From assembly GCA_001898145.1 (NCBI GenBank), contig MKSR01000001.1, positions 124,001-188,000 of the forward strand: a stretch of 64,000 nucleotides of DNA. Direction: 5' to 3'. The translations under genes and the position numbers were made by a program. This document shows positions 25,048 through 34,010 of the stretch, piece after piece (position 1 is the stretch's first letter; every line of letters starts with the position of its first letter). The notes beneath the pieces are model-generated. The model was not told the DNA's origin. It saw only the letters and a list, made by a program, of their open reading frames with translations, and made no database searches. The DNA comes from Dyadobacter sp. 50-39 (GTDB taxonomy: Bacteria; Bacteroidota; Bacteroidia; Cytophagales; Spirosomataceae).

Positions 25048-25734
25048 CTAGGATTTGCTTTGTATTAATCCCGATACCACATTGATCGTAAGGGCGACGA
25101 GCAGCGTATTGAATGCAAATGACAGCAGCGCATGCACCAGCGCAAGCGTTCTGAGCTCTCTCGAAGAGATCGTCACGTCCGAAACCTGGAAAGTCATCCC
25201 GATGACAAAGGAGAAATAGGTAAAGTCAAGAAAGTCCGGCTCCGTGTCATCGGGAAATTCCAGCCCCTGCCCTTTCCGGTTCTTGCCTGCGGCCCCGCCC
25301 TTCGGGGATCGGTAGTATAGATGCGCATACCGCAACGTGAATATGGTATGGACCAATACCCAGGAGCAGATAATGCAGGAAAATGAAAGGATCAAATGAA
25401 TGGTCAGCTCGGATCGCGAGGCGTTCGCCCCGGCACCTTCCAGCAGAAATAAGATCGCAAAAAGACTCACGAAGCAGGCAGCGATCACGAAGAGATAAAT
25501 CAAAATCCGGCTTGAATCCTGCCCGTCCACTTCTTTTCTGACCTCCGAAGGGTGTGACGTAAGAATCGTCACCCAGGCAAGGCTCAGATGCACGCCGCTG
25601 TACACCAGCCAGCCGATCATCCAGTTAACAGGCTTCTCTACGCCTGGCGTTGCGAGTATCACTGCCAGCGAACCCAAAACCAGTGCTATTACCAGTTTAT
25701 GATGGGCATCTAGCCGGTTGATCAATGTTGTCAT
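25048..25734 (-). CDS. DUF1345 family membrane protein
   Basis: A 228-residue inner-membrane protein from the ATG at 25734 (MTTLINRLDAHHKLVIALVL); the frame to 25812 is not needed. About five hydrophobic segments occur. The C-terminal stretch DFTYFSFVIGMTFQVSDVTI with LVHALLSFAFNTLLVALTIN is the DUF1345 signature. The function of this family is unknown. It converges on the M19 gene and is divergent from the CHAT gene at 25954; the 219-bp spacer holds a perfect dyad at 25878-25895. Confidence 0.9.
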   Translation of the reverse strand: MTTLINRLDAHHKLVIALVLGSLAVILATPGVEKPVNWMIGWLVYSGVHLSLAWVTILTSHPSEVRKEVDGQDSSRILIYLFVIAACFVSLFAILFLLEGAGANASRSELTIHLILSFSCIICSWVLVHTIFTLRYAHLYYRSPKGGAAGKNRKGQGLEFPDDTEPDFLDFTYFSFVIGMTFQVSDVTISSRELRTLALVHALLSFAFNTLLVALTINVVSGLIQSKS

Positions 25735-25877
25735 GGGTATGGACTGATTCGGGTGGAAGGCCGGAAATGCATTCGAAAAGCAAGATAAGCGAATAGAGCG
25801 CTTATTATGCAAGAAAACTCAATGGCACTATCCCGATGCCTTCTAAGGTCCACCAACCGTTTAATAATATTCCCAGA

Positions 25878-25895
25878 AAAAGTAGAACTACTTTT
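25878..25895. promoter_or_regulatory. Perfect 18-bp dyad upstream of the CHAT-STAND operon
   Basis: The sequence AAAAGTAG-AA-CTACTTTT is a perfect inverted repeat with 8-bp arms and a two-base centre, lying 59-76 bases before the CHAT gene start. It is followed by the AT-rich stretch TATAATCCTTTTTACATTAAAG, where a promoter would be expected. It is a candidate operator for the island, or a short hairpin. Confidence 0.5.
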
Positions 25896-25953
25896 ATAAT
25901 CCTTTTTACATTAAAGTTTCGTACCCAGACCAGCCCCAAATCCTTCCCGATCA

Positions 25954-27786
25954 ATGCGACCCCCAGTTATACTTTGCGCATTTGCGAATTCCAGCGACGC
26001 ATACCTGTCGCAACTTGAAAAGGAAAAAGAAGCCATTTCGGACGCGCTGCGTGAAAGGCAGGGAAAAGGTCACCTGCTGCTGGACACCGATCCCCGGACG
26101 GTCAAAAAACTGCGTGACCGTTTGCTCCTGTATCAGCCCCAGGTCGAAATCATACATTATGCGGGTCACGCCAATGGCAGCCAGTTGCTGATGGAGGATG
26201 CCACAATATACGGGGCGGGCCTGCTCGAATCGATACGTTTACAGAAAAATCTGCAACTCGTGTTCCTGAATGGCTGCTCGACCCAGGAACAGGTAGACCA
26301 GCTTCTCGATGCCGGCGTGCGGGCGGTCATCGCCACTAGTATCGACATCGGCGATGATACCGCCACCCGTTTTGCCGAAGATTTTTACCAGAAACTGGCC
26401 AGCGGACATTCCATCGACGACGCTTTCCGGCTCGCAACCGAAATAGTGACGGCCAAAAACAACGCCACCTTAAACACCACCGAACATCAGGACCGCGGCA
26501 TTGCGCGGCTGATCAAGGCACCCAATACCGGTCCGGCGTGGGGCCTTTACCTGAACAAAAACCATCTCGGGGCAGCCCGGCACCAGCTGGTGGACAAGAG
26601 CTTCTACGAGCTGCACATCAAAAGCCAGATCGACACGAAGTTCAACACCTCCGAAGACGCCATCCTGGCATCGCTTTACAACGTGCTGATGACTTTCAGC
26701 GACGAGCTGCCGATGTTCGAAGACCTCGAAAAGAAATACGGCGAACAATGGGATCCCCGAAAATTCGATGTGAGGGAGGTTAAAAATGCCATTATCAACA
26801 GTTTGCCTTCACCGATTGCGGAGCAGGTACGCAAGCTGCTGGTCACCGAGGACGAGCCCCTGGCGAGCGAACGCCTGCGTTTTCTAATCAACACCTACAC
26901 CGTCATGGCCGATCTGCTGCTTTTTATCATGTTTTCCCAGCTCTGGGATGCATTGGTGCAAGAGCGGATACCGGTTCTGGAAAACCCGCTCAAGGAACGG
27001 ATCGGCAGCTTCTTCCAGCTTGGTCAGCAGGAAAGGCAGGCATATGACGTCATTCCGCTGATCAGGGCCATTCATGACAAGCTGAAAGCACACAATGTAC
27101 CCTTGTTCGTCAACGAAATGGCCCATCTGGCCGACCTGATGGACGAAAGGGACGGCGAATTTTTTGCCGCATATGCCCACCTGACCGGTATCAAAAGCAA
27201 GTACTGCGACCTGGCCGCGATGGACGACCTCGATGAAGCCGACTGCCGGCAGGATTGCCTGATAACCGAAGCCAACCTCTGCATCATGTTCAAAGAACTG
27301 GGTTTCTGCGCACGGTATAAATTCGCCACGATCAAGAATATTTACATTAATAAAAAGAAAAACCAGCCTGCCGTTTTTCAGCACAAGATGGTAAAACTGG
27401 ACTACGTGCTGGTGGGATTTACCGACAAGATGGAAGACTTCGAGAATTTCACGGACTCCAATTCGGTAGTGATCTATAAAATCGAAAACAAGAAACTTTG
27501 CGCATTCAATTTGTACCCTTTTGTCATCGATATGAATGCGCTCATCAGCGAAAAGCTGTCCAAGATTTACTTTTATTACAACTACGACAAAGGGGCCTCC
27601 GCCGCTACCTGTACCTATAACTTCATCAAGAATATCAACGAGAAAAAAGACCGCCTCCAAATCCCCGCATTGCCCAATTTCCTGAGAACGAAGACTGATC
27701 TGAAAATTTCCCAGGAAGAATTGGAAACGATCGGTCCGGAAATTCTCGAAAGCGTCGAAGTTTTCATCTCCTATTTCAAATCCTGA
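25954..27786 (+). CDS. CHAT-domain protease-like protein
   Basis: A 610-residue cytoplasmic protein. The first 200 residues form a CHAT (caspase-HetF-associated) domain with the catalytic pair H72 in IIHYAGHANG and C108 in LVFLNGCSTQEQ, and then the helix-strand pattern AGVRAVIATSIDIGDDTATR and FAEDFYQKLASGHSIDDAFR typical of this family. The remaining 400 residues are a large helical domain rich in acidic residues, with several cysteines between residues 405 and 450 (CDLAAMDDLDEADCRQDC), followed by a basic alpha/beta end. No family match is known to me for that part. The NTPase gene begins six bases after the stop, so the pair is translationally linked. I infer a protease activated by the STAND partner. 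Confidence 0.9.
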   Translation: MRPPVILCAFANSSDAYLSQLEKEKEAISDALRERQGKGHLLLDTDPRTVKKLRDRLLLYQPQVEIIHYAGHANGSQLLMEDATIYGAGLLESIRLQKNLQLVFLNGCSTQEQVDQLLDAGVRAVIATSIDIGDDTATRFAEDFYQKLASGHSIDDAFRLATEIVTAKNNATLNTTEHQDRGIARLIKAPNTGPAWGLYLNKNHLGAARHQLVDKSFYELHIKSQIDTKFNTSEDAILASLYNVLMTFSDELPMFEDLEKKYGEQWDPRKFDVREVKNAIINSLPSPIAEQVRKLLVTEDEPLASERLRFLINTYTVMADLLLFIMFSQLWDALVQERIPVLENPLKERIGSFFQLGQQERQAYDVIPLIRAIHDKLKAHNVPLFVNEMAHLADLMDERDGEFFAAYAHLTGIKSKYCDLAAMDDLDEADCRQDCLITEANLCIMFKELGFCARYKFATIKNIYINKKKNQPAVFQHKMVKLDYVLVGFTDKMEDFENFTDSNSVVIYKIENKKLCAFNLYPFVIDMNALISEKLSKIYFYYNYDKGASAATCTYNFIKNINEKKDRLQIPALPNFLRTKTDLKISQEELETIGPEILESVEVFISYFKS

Positions 27787-27792
27787 CAGATT

Positions 27793-30750
27793 ATGAAACA
27801 GTCGCCATTCAAACTGCTGGATTCATTCGAGAAAAACGAACGGAGTGCATTCTTCGAAAGAGAAGATGAAATCAGGACCGTATACAACTACATCCATGAG
27901 TCCAACATCGTGCTGGTCAACGGCCCGCTGGGGACGGGAAAGTCCAGCATCATCAAATGCGGGCTGGCCAATTGTTTCGAAAAATCCGATTGGCTCGACA
28001 TATTCGTCAGGCGGTACGACGATATCAACATCTCGCTGCGCAAGGAAATCAACCTGAAAAACAAGGAAGATTTCCCGCTCGATTGTGACATACTAGGCTG
28101 TCTCCGATCACTGTACCTGGATTTTTTCAAACCCATCTACCTCATTTTCGACCAGTTTGAGGAGATATTTATCTTGGGAAGTACCGAGGAGCAGGAGACG
28201 TTTTTCAGCGATCTCAGGCAGATACTCGACGCCCGCGACATTCCCTGCAAAGTAATTTTCATCATGCGCGAACGGTACATTGCCCAGCTTCAGAAATATG
28301 AAAGCATTGTCCCGGAAATATTCGACAAACGGGTCCTGATCGAGCGCATGACCGATAACGACATTAAGAACGTCATCCGGAAATCATGTGCGCATTTCGA
28401 TATTGAAACGGACGAAGCCACGATCAATGCGATTGTGAGAAACCTGAAAATCGATGAAAATCTGATCGAACTGCCCCACCTGCAAATCTACCTCGACCGG
28501 CTGTGGCATAAGGCACCGGGTGCCAACAAAGTTTTCAAAACGGCTCTGCTGGCCGAGGTAGGCAATATCCAGAACGTACTCAAACAATTTCTGGAAGAAA
28601 GGATCCGGAAAACCATTTCCGAAGTCGCCGCAGTGCATCCCTCGGTCAACTACAATACCGTGAGGGATGTGCTTTACTGCTTCGTCAGCGATGAAGGCAC
28701 TAAACGTCCCCAAAAGATTGGCGAGGTAGTTTCGCAGGCAGCCCCGCGGGACATTGCGACCGCGATTGTACATTCACTGGCCGGTAAAAACATCCTCCGG
28801 CTCGACAAGTACGGGGGAAACGGGGCGGACAGTATCTATGAAATCGCGCACGACAGTCTGGCACAGATCATCTACGACAAATTCAGCCTGGAAAACTCGC
28901 ACATCGCGCGGACCATCAAAACCATCAAGGATGCCTATGTGAAATATGAGCAATCTAACAAAATATGGTTTCTGAGGTCCTACCTCGACCGCAATGATTT
29001 AAGGGACATCAAGCGCTCCACCAAGGATATCAAAGCAAACGTAGCGCTGAGCAAGCAGCCTACCCGGGAAGAATGGAAGTTCGTGGCCGATAGCAAACGC
29101 CGGCTTACGACCATTTACGGCCTTAGCTACGCCGCAGGTGCGATCTTTCTGCTGACCATACTCACCTTCCTGACTATATGGAGCTCAGAGACCAGCACGC
29201 GCTACCGGCTTCTGATCAATCTTGCCCGGTCCAAAACCCAGCAATACATCCTCTACAAGCAGTTTGAGCAAAACAGTATGTTTTCCGGCTTGTTCGGGGA
29301 CGGTATGTTTGATGAAATCAAACGGTACCCCGAGCATGAAAATCTATATTTCGCCTCGATTTTCAACGTGGAACCGATCACCGATATGGCTTTCGCCCAT
29401 GTCGGCAGCGAGCGAAAGCTGCTCATTGTTGCCGGGCAAAATACTGTCAGTTTGTATGACGAGCGGCTCGGCACACTTGAAAACAGGTACAATCTGATCA
29501 GAGAAAGCTGGAACAGGGATCGCCAAAACCACGGGATCCGCGTTGCCATCAACAGCCGCGACACCACACAGGTGAGGGTCTCTTACAGCAACGGCAAAAT
29601 GCTGCTGATGAAAAGAGTGATTGATACGACAGACATCGGTGAATCGTTCCGATTGACTTCCGAGGGAATTTTAAGCGACAGCACACAAACGCTCTTCGAT
29701 GTAGACAACGAATTCAAATACAACTCATTAAGAAGGTTTCCGCACGATTCGGTGATCGCCATTTCCGATACCCGGATGGGTATTACCAGGCTGTTCTGGA
29801 CCGGCAAGAAAAGAATTGAGCCCAGCACGCGACTGCTTCCCGAAACGAAAGTGCGTTTTCTGCTGCCGCTGGATGCCGACGATCTGGAGTATCTGAAAAG
29901 GAATTCGAGCATTGCCGCCAAAGAGGATTTGTGGACTTATCTGGAAAACGAATACCTGACGTCGATCCACCGGTTTTCAAGCCCTGTTTTTTCTTCCGAA
30001 AACGCCGGGGCGCTGGTCAACCTGCGGGACGTGCTGGGTGCCATGGTAAAGCAGGTGGACGGGCTGCACAACTATGCGCTATGGACGGCGCTGTCGCGAA
30101 AAATCACCGCCGAGGGCAACAGGCGCCTGAATGAAGTGTTTGGGGATGCACGTTTCGAGCTGGAAGATAAGATCCGGAAAATGAAAGCAGACGAACGTAA
30201 TGCGCTGTTCGCTTATGTACGCGCTCAGTCGAAACGCTACGCGAGCGACGACCAGATTATATTCCTGGAAGGGATGCGCCAAAAACTTCCGGGAGATAGC
30301 TGCCTGAACCATTATTTATCAGTCGTCTATAACAATGCATCGTGGTACCGGCTGTTCGACGGCAATTTCCAACAGTCGATCGGTTATGCCCAAAAAGGCA
30401 TAGCGATGGACATAAGCCCCAGGTCGGGCCTGGATTATATTTATGTAAACCTGGCGCACGCCTATTTGCTGTCCGGCCATGTGCCCGAGGCCCGCTACTA
30501 CTACCGCAAGTATGCCGCCAGCAGGAATTTCAGCGAAAAAAACTGCACGTATGCCGAAAGCCAGGTTTATAACAGGGACGTGATGATTGCTGATTTGCAA
30601 GGATTCACTAAAAAAAAGATGGTACCCGATTCGCTCAAAGGCGACGTATCGGTGATCATCCGTATGCTGAGCACCCTCGAACTCCCCGGCGCGCAGGGCA
30701 GCTACAACAGCCTTGCCAGCGCATCGACCGATTCACCGATGACAAAATAG
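27793..30750 (+). CDS. STAND-type NTPase with membrane segment and C-terminal repeats
   Basis: A 985-residue protein. The N-terminal NTPase of the nSTAND class carries Walker A GPLGTGKSS (44-52) and Walker B IYLIFDQFEEIF (D120), then a helical region with ERMTDNDIKNVIRKSC and a winged-helix type section to about residue 400. One membrane segment lies at about 445-462 (SYAAGAIFLLTILTFLTIW). The C-terminal half has weak propeller-like blades (residues about 510-690) and a TPR-like end (YLSVVYNNASWYRLFDGNF, YVNLAHAYLLSGHVPEARYYY). The NTPase is probably cytoplasmic and the rest periplasmic, which suggests a trans-membrane sensor. The last 49 bases overlap the 3' end of the convergent caspase-lipase gene. 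Confidence 0.88.
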   Translation: MKQSPFKLLDSFEKNERSAFFEREDEIRTVYNYIHESNIVLVNGPLGTGKSSIIKCGLANCFEKSDWLDIFVRRYDDINISLRKEINLKNKEDFPLDCDILGCLRSLYLDFFKPIYLIFDQFEEIFILGSTEEQETFFSDLRQILDARDIPCKVIFIMRERYIAQLQKYESIVPEIFDKRVLIERMTDNDIKNVIRKSCAHFDIETDEATINAIVRNLKIDENLIELPHLQIYLDRLWHKAPGANKVFKTALLAEVGNIQNVLKQFLEERIRKTISEVAAVHPSVNYNTVRDVLYCFVSDEGTKRPQKIGEVVSQAAPRDIATAIVHSLAGKNILRLDKYGGNGADSIYEIAHDSLAQIIYDKFSLENSHIARTIKTIKDAYVKYEQSNKIWFLRSYLDRNDLRDIKRSTKDIKANVALSKQPTREEWKFVADSKRRLTTIYGLSYAAGAIFLLTILTFLTIWSSETSTRYRLLINLARSKTQQYILYKQFEQNSMFSGLFGDGMFDEIKRYPEHENLYFASIFNVEPITDMAFAHVGSERKLLIVAGQNTVSLYDERLGTLENRYNLIRESWNRDRQNHGIRVAINSRDTTQVRVSYSNGKMLLMKRVIDTTDIGESFRLTSEGILSDSTQTLFDVDNEFKYNSLRRFPHDSVIAISDTRMGITRLFWTGKKRIEPSTRLLPETKVRFLLPLDADDLEYLKRNSSIAAKEDLWTYLENEYLTSIHRFSSPVFSSENAGALVNLRDVLGAMVKQVDGLHNYALWTALSRKITAEGNRRLNEVFGDARFELEDKIRKMKADERNALFAYVRAQSKRYASDDQIIFLEGMRQKLPGDSCLNHYLSVVYNNASWYRLFDGNFQQSIGYAQKGIAMDISPRSGLDYIYVNLAHAYLLSGHVPEARYYYRKYAASRNFSEKNCTYAESQVYNRDVMIADLQGFTKKKMVPDSLKGDVSVIIRMLSTLELPGAQGSYNSLASASTDSPMTK

Positions 30751-33700
30751 TTGAGATGGTTGCACGAGACCTTTTGCGGCTCGGCGGCCGTCTTTGCCAG
30801 GAAGATGCTGTCCGTGCCCACGGCAATATCGTTGATTGTGTTCCTGTAAACCCAAGTGCCTATTTGCGTGACCACCTTTTCCATCAACGGCAGCCCGCCG
30901 TTGGCATTTAAATACGCGTCCAGGTCTCCTCCGATAATATAATAGGGAATCGGGGCGCTGGTTTTACCGGTTAATTTCCGGATGAAATCGCTGCCACTAT
31001 CCATTTGCGCCAATGTGTACAACACACCTTTATTACCTACTTTCAGCACCGTCGACAAAAACCCGGTAACTGCGCCCACCTGGGGCGGGAATAACCTGGT
31101 ACCCAGCGCCAATGCCACCGACGCCCAGCTGACATAACCCGGAATCTCTCCAAACTTGCTGCCCCCATTGGGCGTACCGGCCATAATCAGCCTGTCTACG
31201 AACTGATCGCCCCCCAACTCTTCGACCATATACCGCGACACAAGCCCTCCCATCGAATGCGCCACCATGACGAGTTTCTTGTCGTCACCCTGGTGAAACC
31301 CGAGATCGGCCAGCTTATCTTTCAGGATCGCCGCAATTTGCTCGATCGGCGTGTTCAGGTTTTCGTAGTCGTACGTCATCACAAGATCGTAGCCGGCGTC
31401 GATCGCGATCCGGAAGGTTTTGGCCATGTCTTCTGTATCGCCGATAATGCCGTGCACCAGCAGCAGTACTGATTTTGCCTGGCTCACCCTTTCGGCCAGT
31501 CCCGTACTTTCACGGACTGCACCGTGGGCATAATCCACCCAGCGCAGCAGATTGGGATCTGTTTCGACCCCCAGTTTAGCGGCAAATTTCAGGAACACCA
31601 TCCGGAAAGCTCCGCCCAGGCTCCTGGTTTTTTCCACGGTCTCCTCAGGGATGGTATCCACATTGATCTGCATTAAGCCCGGTTCAGCGACAGACACGGT
31701 CCCCATCGGCAGAAAGTCTTCGCCGTCAAAAAAGAACGGCAGTACCAGCTCGCCCTCGTTTTCAGGCCGGATGTCGATGACCAGCGGATGCTCCCTCAAT
31801 GCCGCCGCGTCGGTGATCTCCACCACCTCGGCAATGCTGCGGTCTTCTCCGCGGGTACCTTCATCAAAATTCACGATCTCAAACCAGGGATTGCCCGCGA
31901 CATAAGCCTCGTTGATCATCGGCCTGTCGACGCTCCTGGTTTTCGGGACGAGCGGTGCCCATCCCAGCTTTCCCCGAAATGATGGGTGCGGCCGGAAGGT
32001 AATGCCCTTGCCCAAAGCTACCGGTTGGGCACCGAGCTGCTGATCCGCTTTTCTGACGAGCCTGATACTCACCGCTTTCGTAATCCAGTCGGATTTTGCA
32101 CTGCCGATACCCTTCGACTGCCCCAGCCCGCGGCTGCCCGCCGGCATCACGGTAGCTCCTATTTGCAGCGGTTCCTGGACAAACAAACTGCTGTCAATCG
32201 CTTCGGTGGAAACGATCAGTTTCAGCGTGTCGGTTTCCTCCTCGCTATTCAATGTGAAAACGTCGCTTGTCAGCACCAGTGAAGTACCGGGGCCGACAGG
32301 CTGTGAGTCATTGAAAATGACGGTAACCCCATATTCCGGCGACAAGTAGAGCAGGCAAACGTACAACGTTCGCGGCGTGCCGTTACTGAAATTGACTTTA
32401 AAAGGAATATCCTCCCCGTCGTGATCGAGGGTGATTGTCTTATCTGAAAATACCGCGGTCGATCCGCCCCGATTTACTTCCACATTCAATGTGATGAGAT
32501 GGGGCAGAATGGCCGACTGTGCATTGCTCAATTCGAGTAACCGTTGCCAGCGGGCCAGTGTTTGTAAAACATTCAGCATATGAGAAGCCGACGACTGGGT
32601 AGTTCCCGTCACGGTTTGAATTCTTGCCCCGCCTCCTGCATGAAAAACCGCAATATTGCCGTCCTGCACTTTCAGTTCAAATGAAGCCGCCGCTGGAATA
32701 TCGGTCAGCACAATACCCGATTCGGCGGCGCCCGCCAGCGTTTCCTGCATGATCTGCGCCGCAGCGTCATCAGCCGAAACAAAAAATGGTTGGAGCCGCA
32801 GGGATTCGGGCTCGCCCCAATACACGCTATCGGAGTCCAGGGGCAACGTTCCAGACTGCAAGGTACTCTCAGTCACATTCATGACATCCAGCACAGCCGT
32901 CCCGATCCATGTTCCGTCTGCCACCGAATCGTAAATTTTAATGCTGAATGGCTCGCCTATCCGCTGTTCTATACCCATACCCGCACCCAGGTCGATCGTC
33001 CATTTACCTGCCTTCTGGTACACCCGGTACCGCGTGAGCCGGCCCGCGCCGACATTTCTTCCCAGAAAACCCTGACCGATATGGAAGGTACCCACCGATT
33101 CCATTTGCGGCGTCTGGTTTTTGAGCGCATTCCGGATGAAAGCCCTCACCTGAACAAACAAATCTGCATAAGTCAGCTGCCCTCCGCTTTTAGCCAGCAC
33201 CGAGATGAGCGATTGCGTAAACTGCCCGTGCCCGTTGCTCTCCCAGGCACGCTCCACGCGGTCGCAAGCGGCCAGGAGCAGGTGGTTCGCAGAAGGGATC
33301 TGCACATTACCTCTCCGGATGTACGCCCCGTCCAGATAGCTTTCAAGCGGCCGGATCTCATCGGTACCTTTTTCAAAACGGGGCTGCATTTGCAGAAACT
33401 GTTCAATTTCCCGGGTGACCGAGCCGGAATGGCAGGAGTCGGCAATCACCACGATCCGCGGCCCGCGTGTGCTGACTTCTTCCAGCAAAAGGGCAATTTC
33501 CTTGTCGGCAAGATCAAACTTGCCAGGCTCGCGGCTATCGTGCAGCACCCAGGTCTGTTCCTGGCGGTCGGACGTCGATGACTGGAATTCAGGCGCGGTA
33601 ATGCCGGTGGAACCATGCCCTGAATAATACACCACCGCTATGTCCTCCGGGCCGGCCTGGCTAAGGTGCGTTCTGAACCCGTCTATCACTTTCGTACGCG

Positions 33701-33881
33701 TTGCATCCGCATTTGTCAGCACAAGTATCTGCTGATCTTCGGAAAGCAGGTCACCGTAGTTTTCCCTCAGGAACTTTTCGAAATCGGCAACGTCATTCAG
33801 ACATCCGTTCAGCGTTCTGATCTGCGGATTGGACGACGGACTATACTCATTGATACCAATCAGCAGTGCGAAGATTTTCAT
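30702..33881 (-). CDS. Caspase-like protease fused to an alpha/beta-hydrolase
   Basis: A 1059-residue cytoplasmic protein from the ATG at 33881 (MKIFALLIGINEYSPSSN). The caspase (C14) domain has the catalytic pair H89 in VVYYSGHGSTG and C150 in VVIADSCHSGS. Residues 330-700 are a beta-rich middle section with SNGTPRTLYVCLLYLSPEYG, weakly like DUF4384. The C-terminal 230 residues are an alpha/beta-hydrolase: LLLVHGIIGDTE (oxyanion), VAHSMGGLVSRYM with nucleophile S876, then DIAVGTDS (D1024) and CNHLNYF (H1042), a triad like that of lipases and PGAP1-type esterases. A caspase joined to a lipase in one chain suggests a hydrolase freed by proteolysis. It has no signal peptide. Confidence 0.9.
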   Translation of the reverse strand: MKIFALLIGINEYSPSSNPQIRTLNGCLNDVADFEKFLRENYGDLLSEDQQILVLTNADATRTKVIDGFRTHLSQAGPEDIAVVYYSGHGSTGITAPEFQSSTSDRQEQTWVLHDSREPGKFDLADKEIALLLEEVSTRGPRIVVIADSCHSGSVTREIEQFLQMQPRFEKGTDEIRPLESYLDGAYIRRGNVQIPSANHLLLAACDRVERAWESNGHGQFTQSLISVLAKSGGQLTYADLFVQVRAFIRNALKNQTPQMESVGTFHIGQGFLGRNVGAGRLTRYRVYQKAGKWTIDLGAGMGIEQRIGEPFSIKIYDSVADGTWIGTAVLDVMNVTESTLQSGTLPLDSDSVYWGEPESLRLQPFFVSADDAAAQIMQETLAGAAESGIVLTDIPAAASFELKVQDGNIAVFHAGGGARIQTVTGTTQSSASHMLNVLQTLARWQRLLELSNAQSAILPHLITLNVEVNRGGSTAVFSDKTITLDHDGEDIPFKVNFSNGTPRTLYVCLLYLSPEYGVTVIFNDSQPVGPGTSLVLTSDVFTLNSEEETDTLKLIVSTEAIDSSLFVQEPLQIGATVMPAGSRGLGQSKGIGSAKSDWITKAVSIRLVRKADQQLGAQPVALGKGITFRPHPSFRGKLGWAPLVPKTRSVDRPMINEAYVAGNPWFEIVNFDEGTRGEDRSIAEVVEITDAAALREHPLVIDIRPENEGELVLPFFFDGEDFLPMGTVSVAEPGLMQINVDTIPEETVEKTRSLGGAFRMVFLKFAAKLGVETDPNLLRWVDYAHGAVRESTGLAERVSQAKSVLLLVHGIIGDTEDMAKTFRIAIDAGYDLVMTYDYENLNTPIEQIAAILKDKLADLGFHQGDDKKLVMVAHSMGGLVSRYMVEELGGDQFVDRLIMAGTPNGGSKFGEIPGYVSWASVALALGTRLFPPQVGAVTGFLSTVLKVGNKGVLYTLAQMDSGSDFIRKLTGKTSAPIPYYIIGGDLDAYLNANGGLPLMEKVVTQIGTWVYRNTINDIAVGTDSIFLAKTAAEPQKVSCNHLNYFVIGESVDALARLL

Positions 33882-34010
33882 AGGGTAAAAGGTTGGTTTC
33901 CAAGGGAAATAGGCCGCCCCTGAACGAGGTACCCACTGGCGATCATAAGGCTCGGATATCCTGAAATTACCTGCCGTATTCATTAAAATCAACAACAGGA
34001 ATGCTTTGTT

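Noticed and set aside
26884-27660. A minus-strand frame of 258 codons in the CHAT gene.
   Set aside because: It is the antisense shadow of the CHAT protein's C-terminal part; codon use and motifs favour the plus strand.
25954-27786. CHAT protein as a Craspase-type partner of a type III-E CRISPR system.
   Set aside because: There is no Cas7-11-type gene and no repeat array in the window; the linked gene is a STAND NTPase.
32790-33581. A plus-strand frame of 263 codons in the caspase-hydrolase gene.
   Set aside because: It lies antisense to conserved caspase sequence with catalytic residues; no motif on the plus strand.
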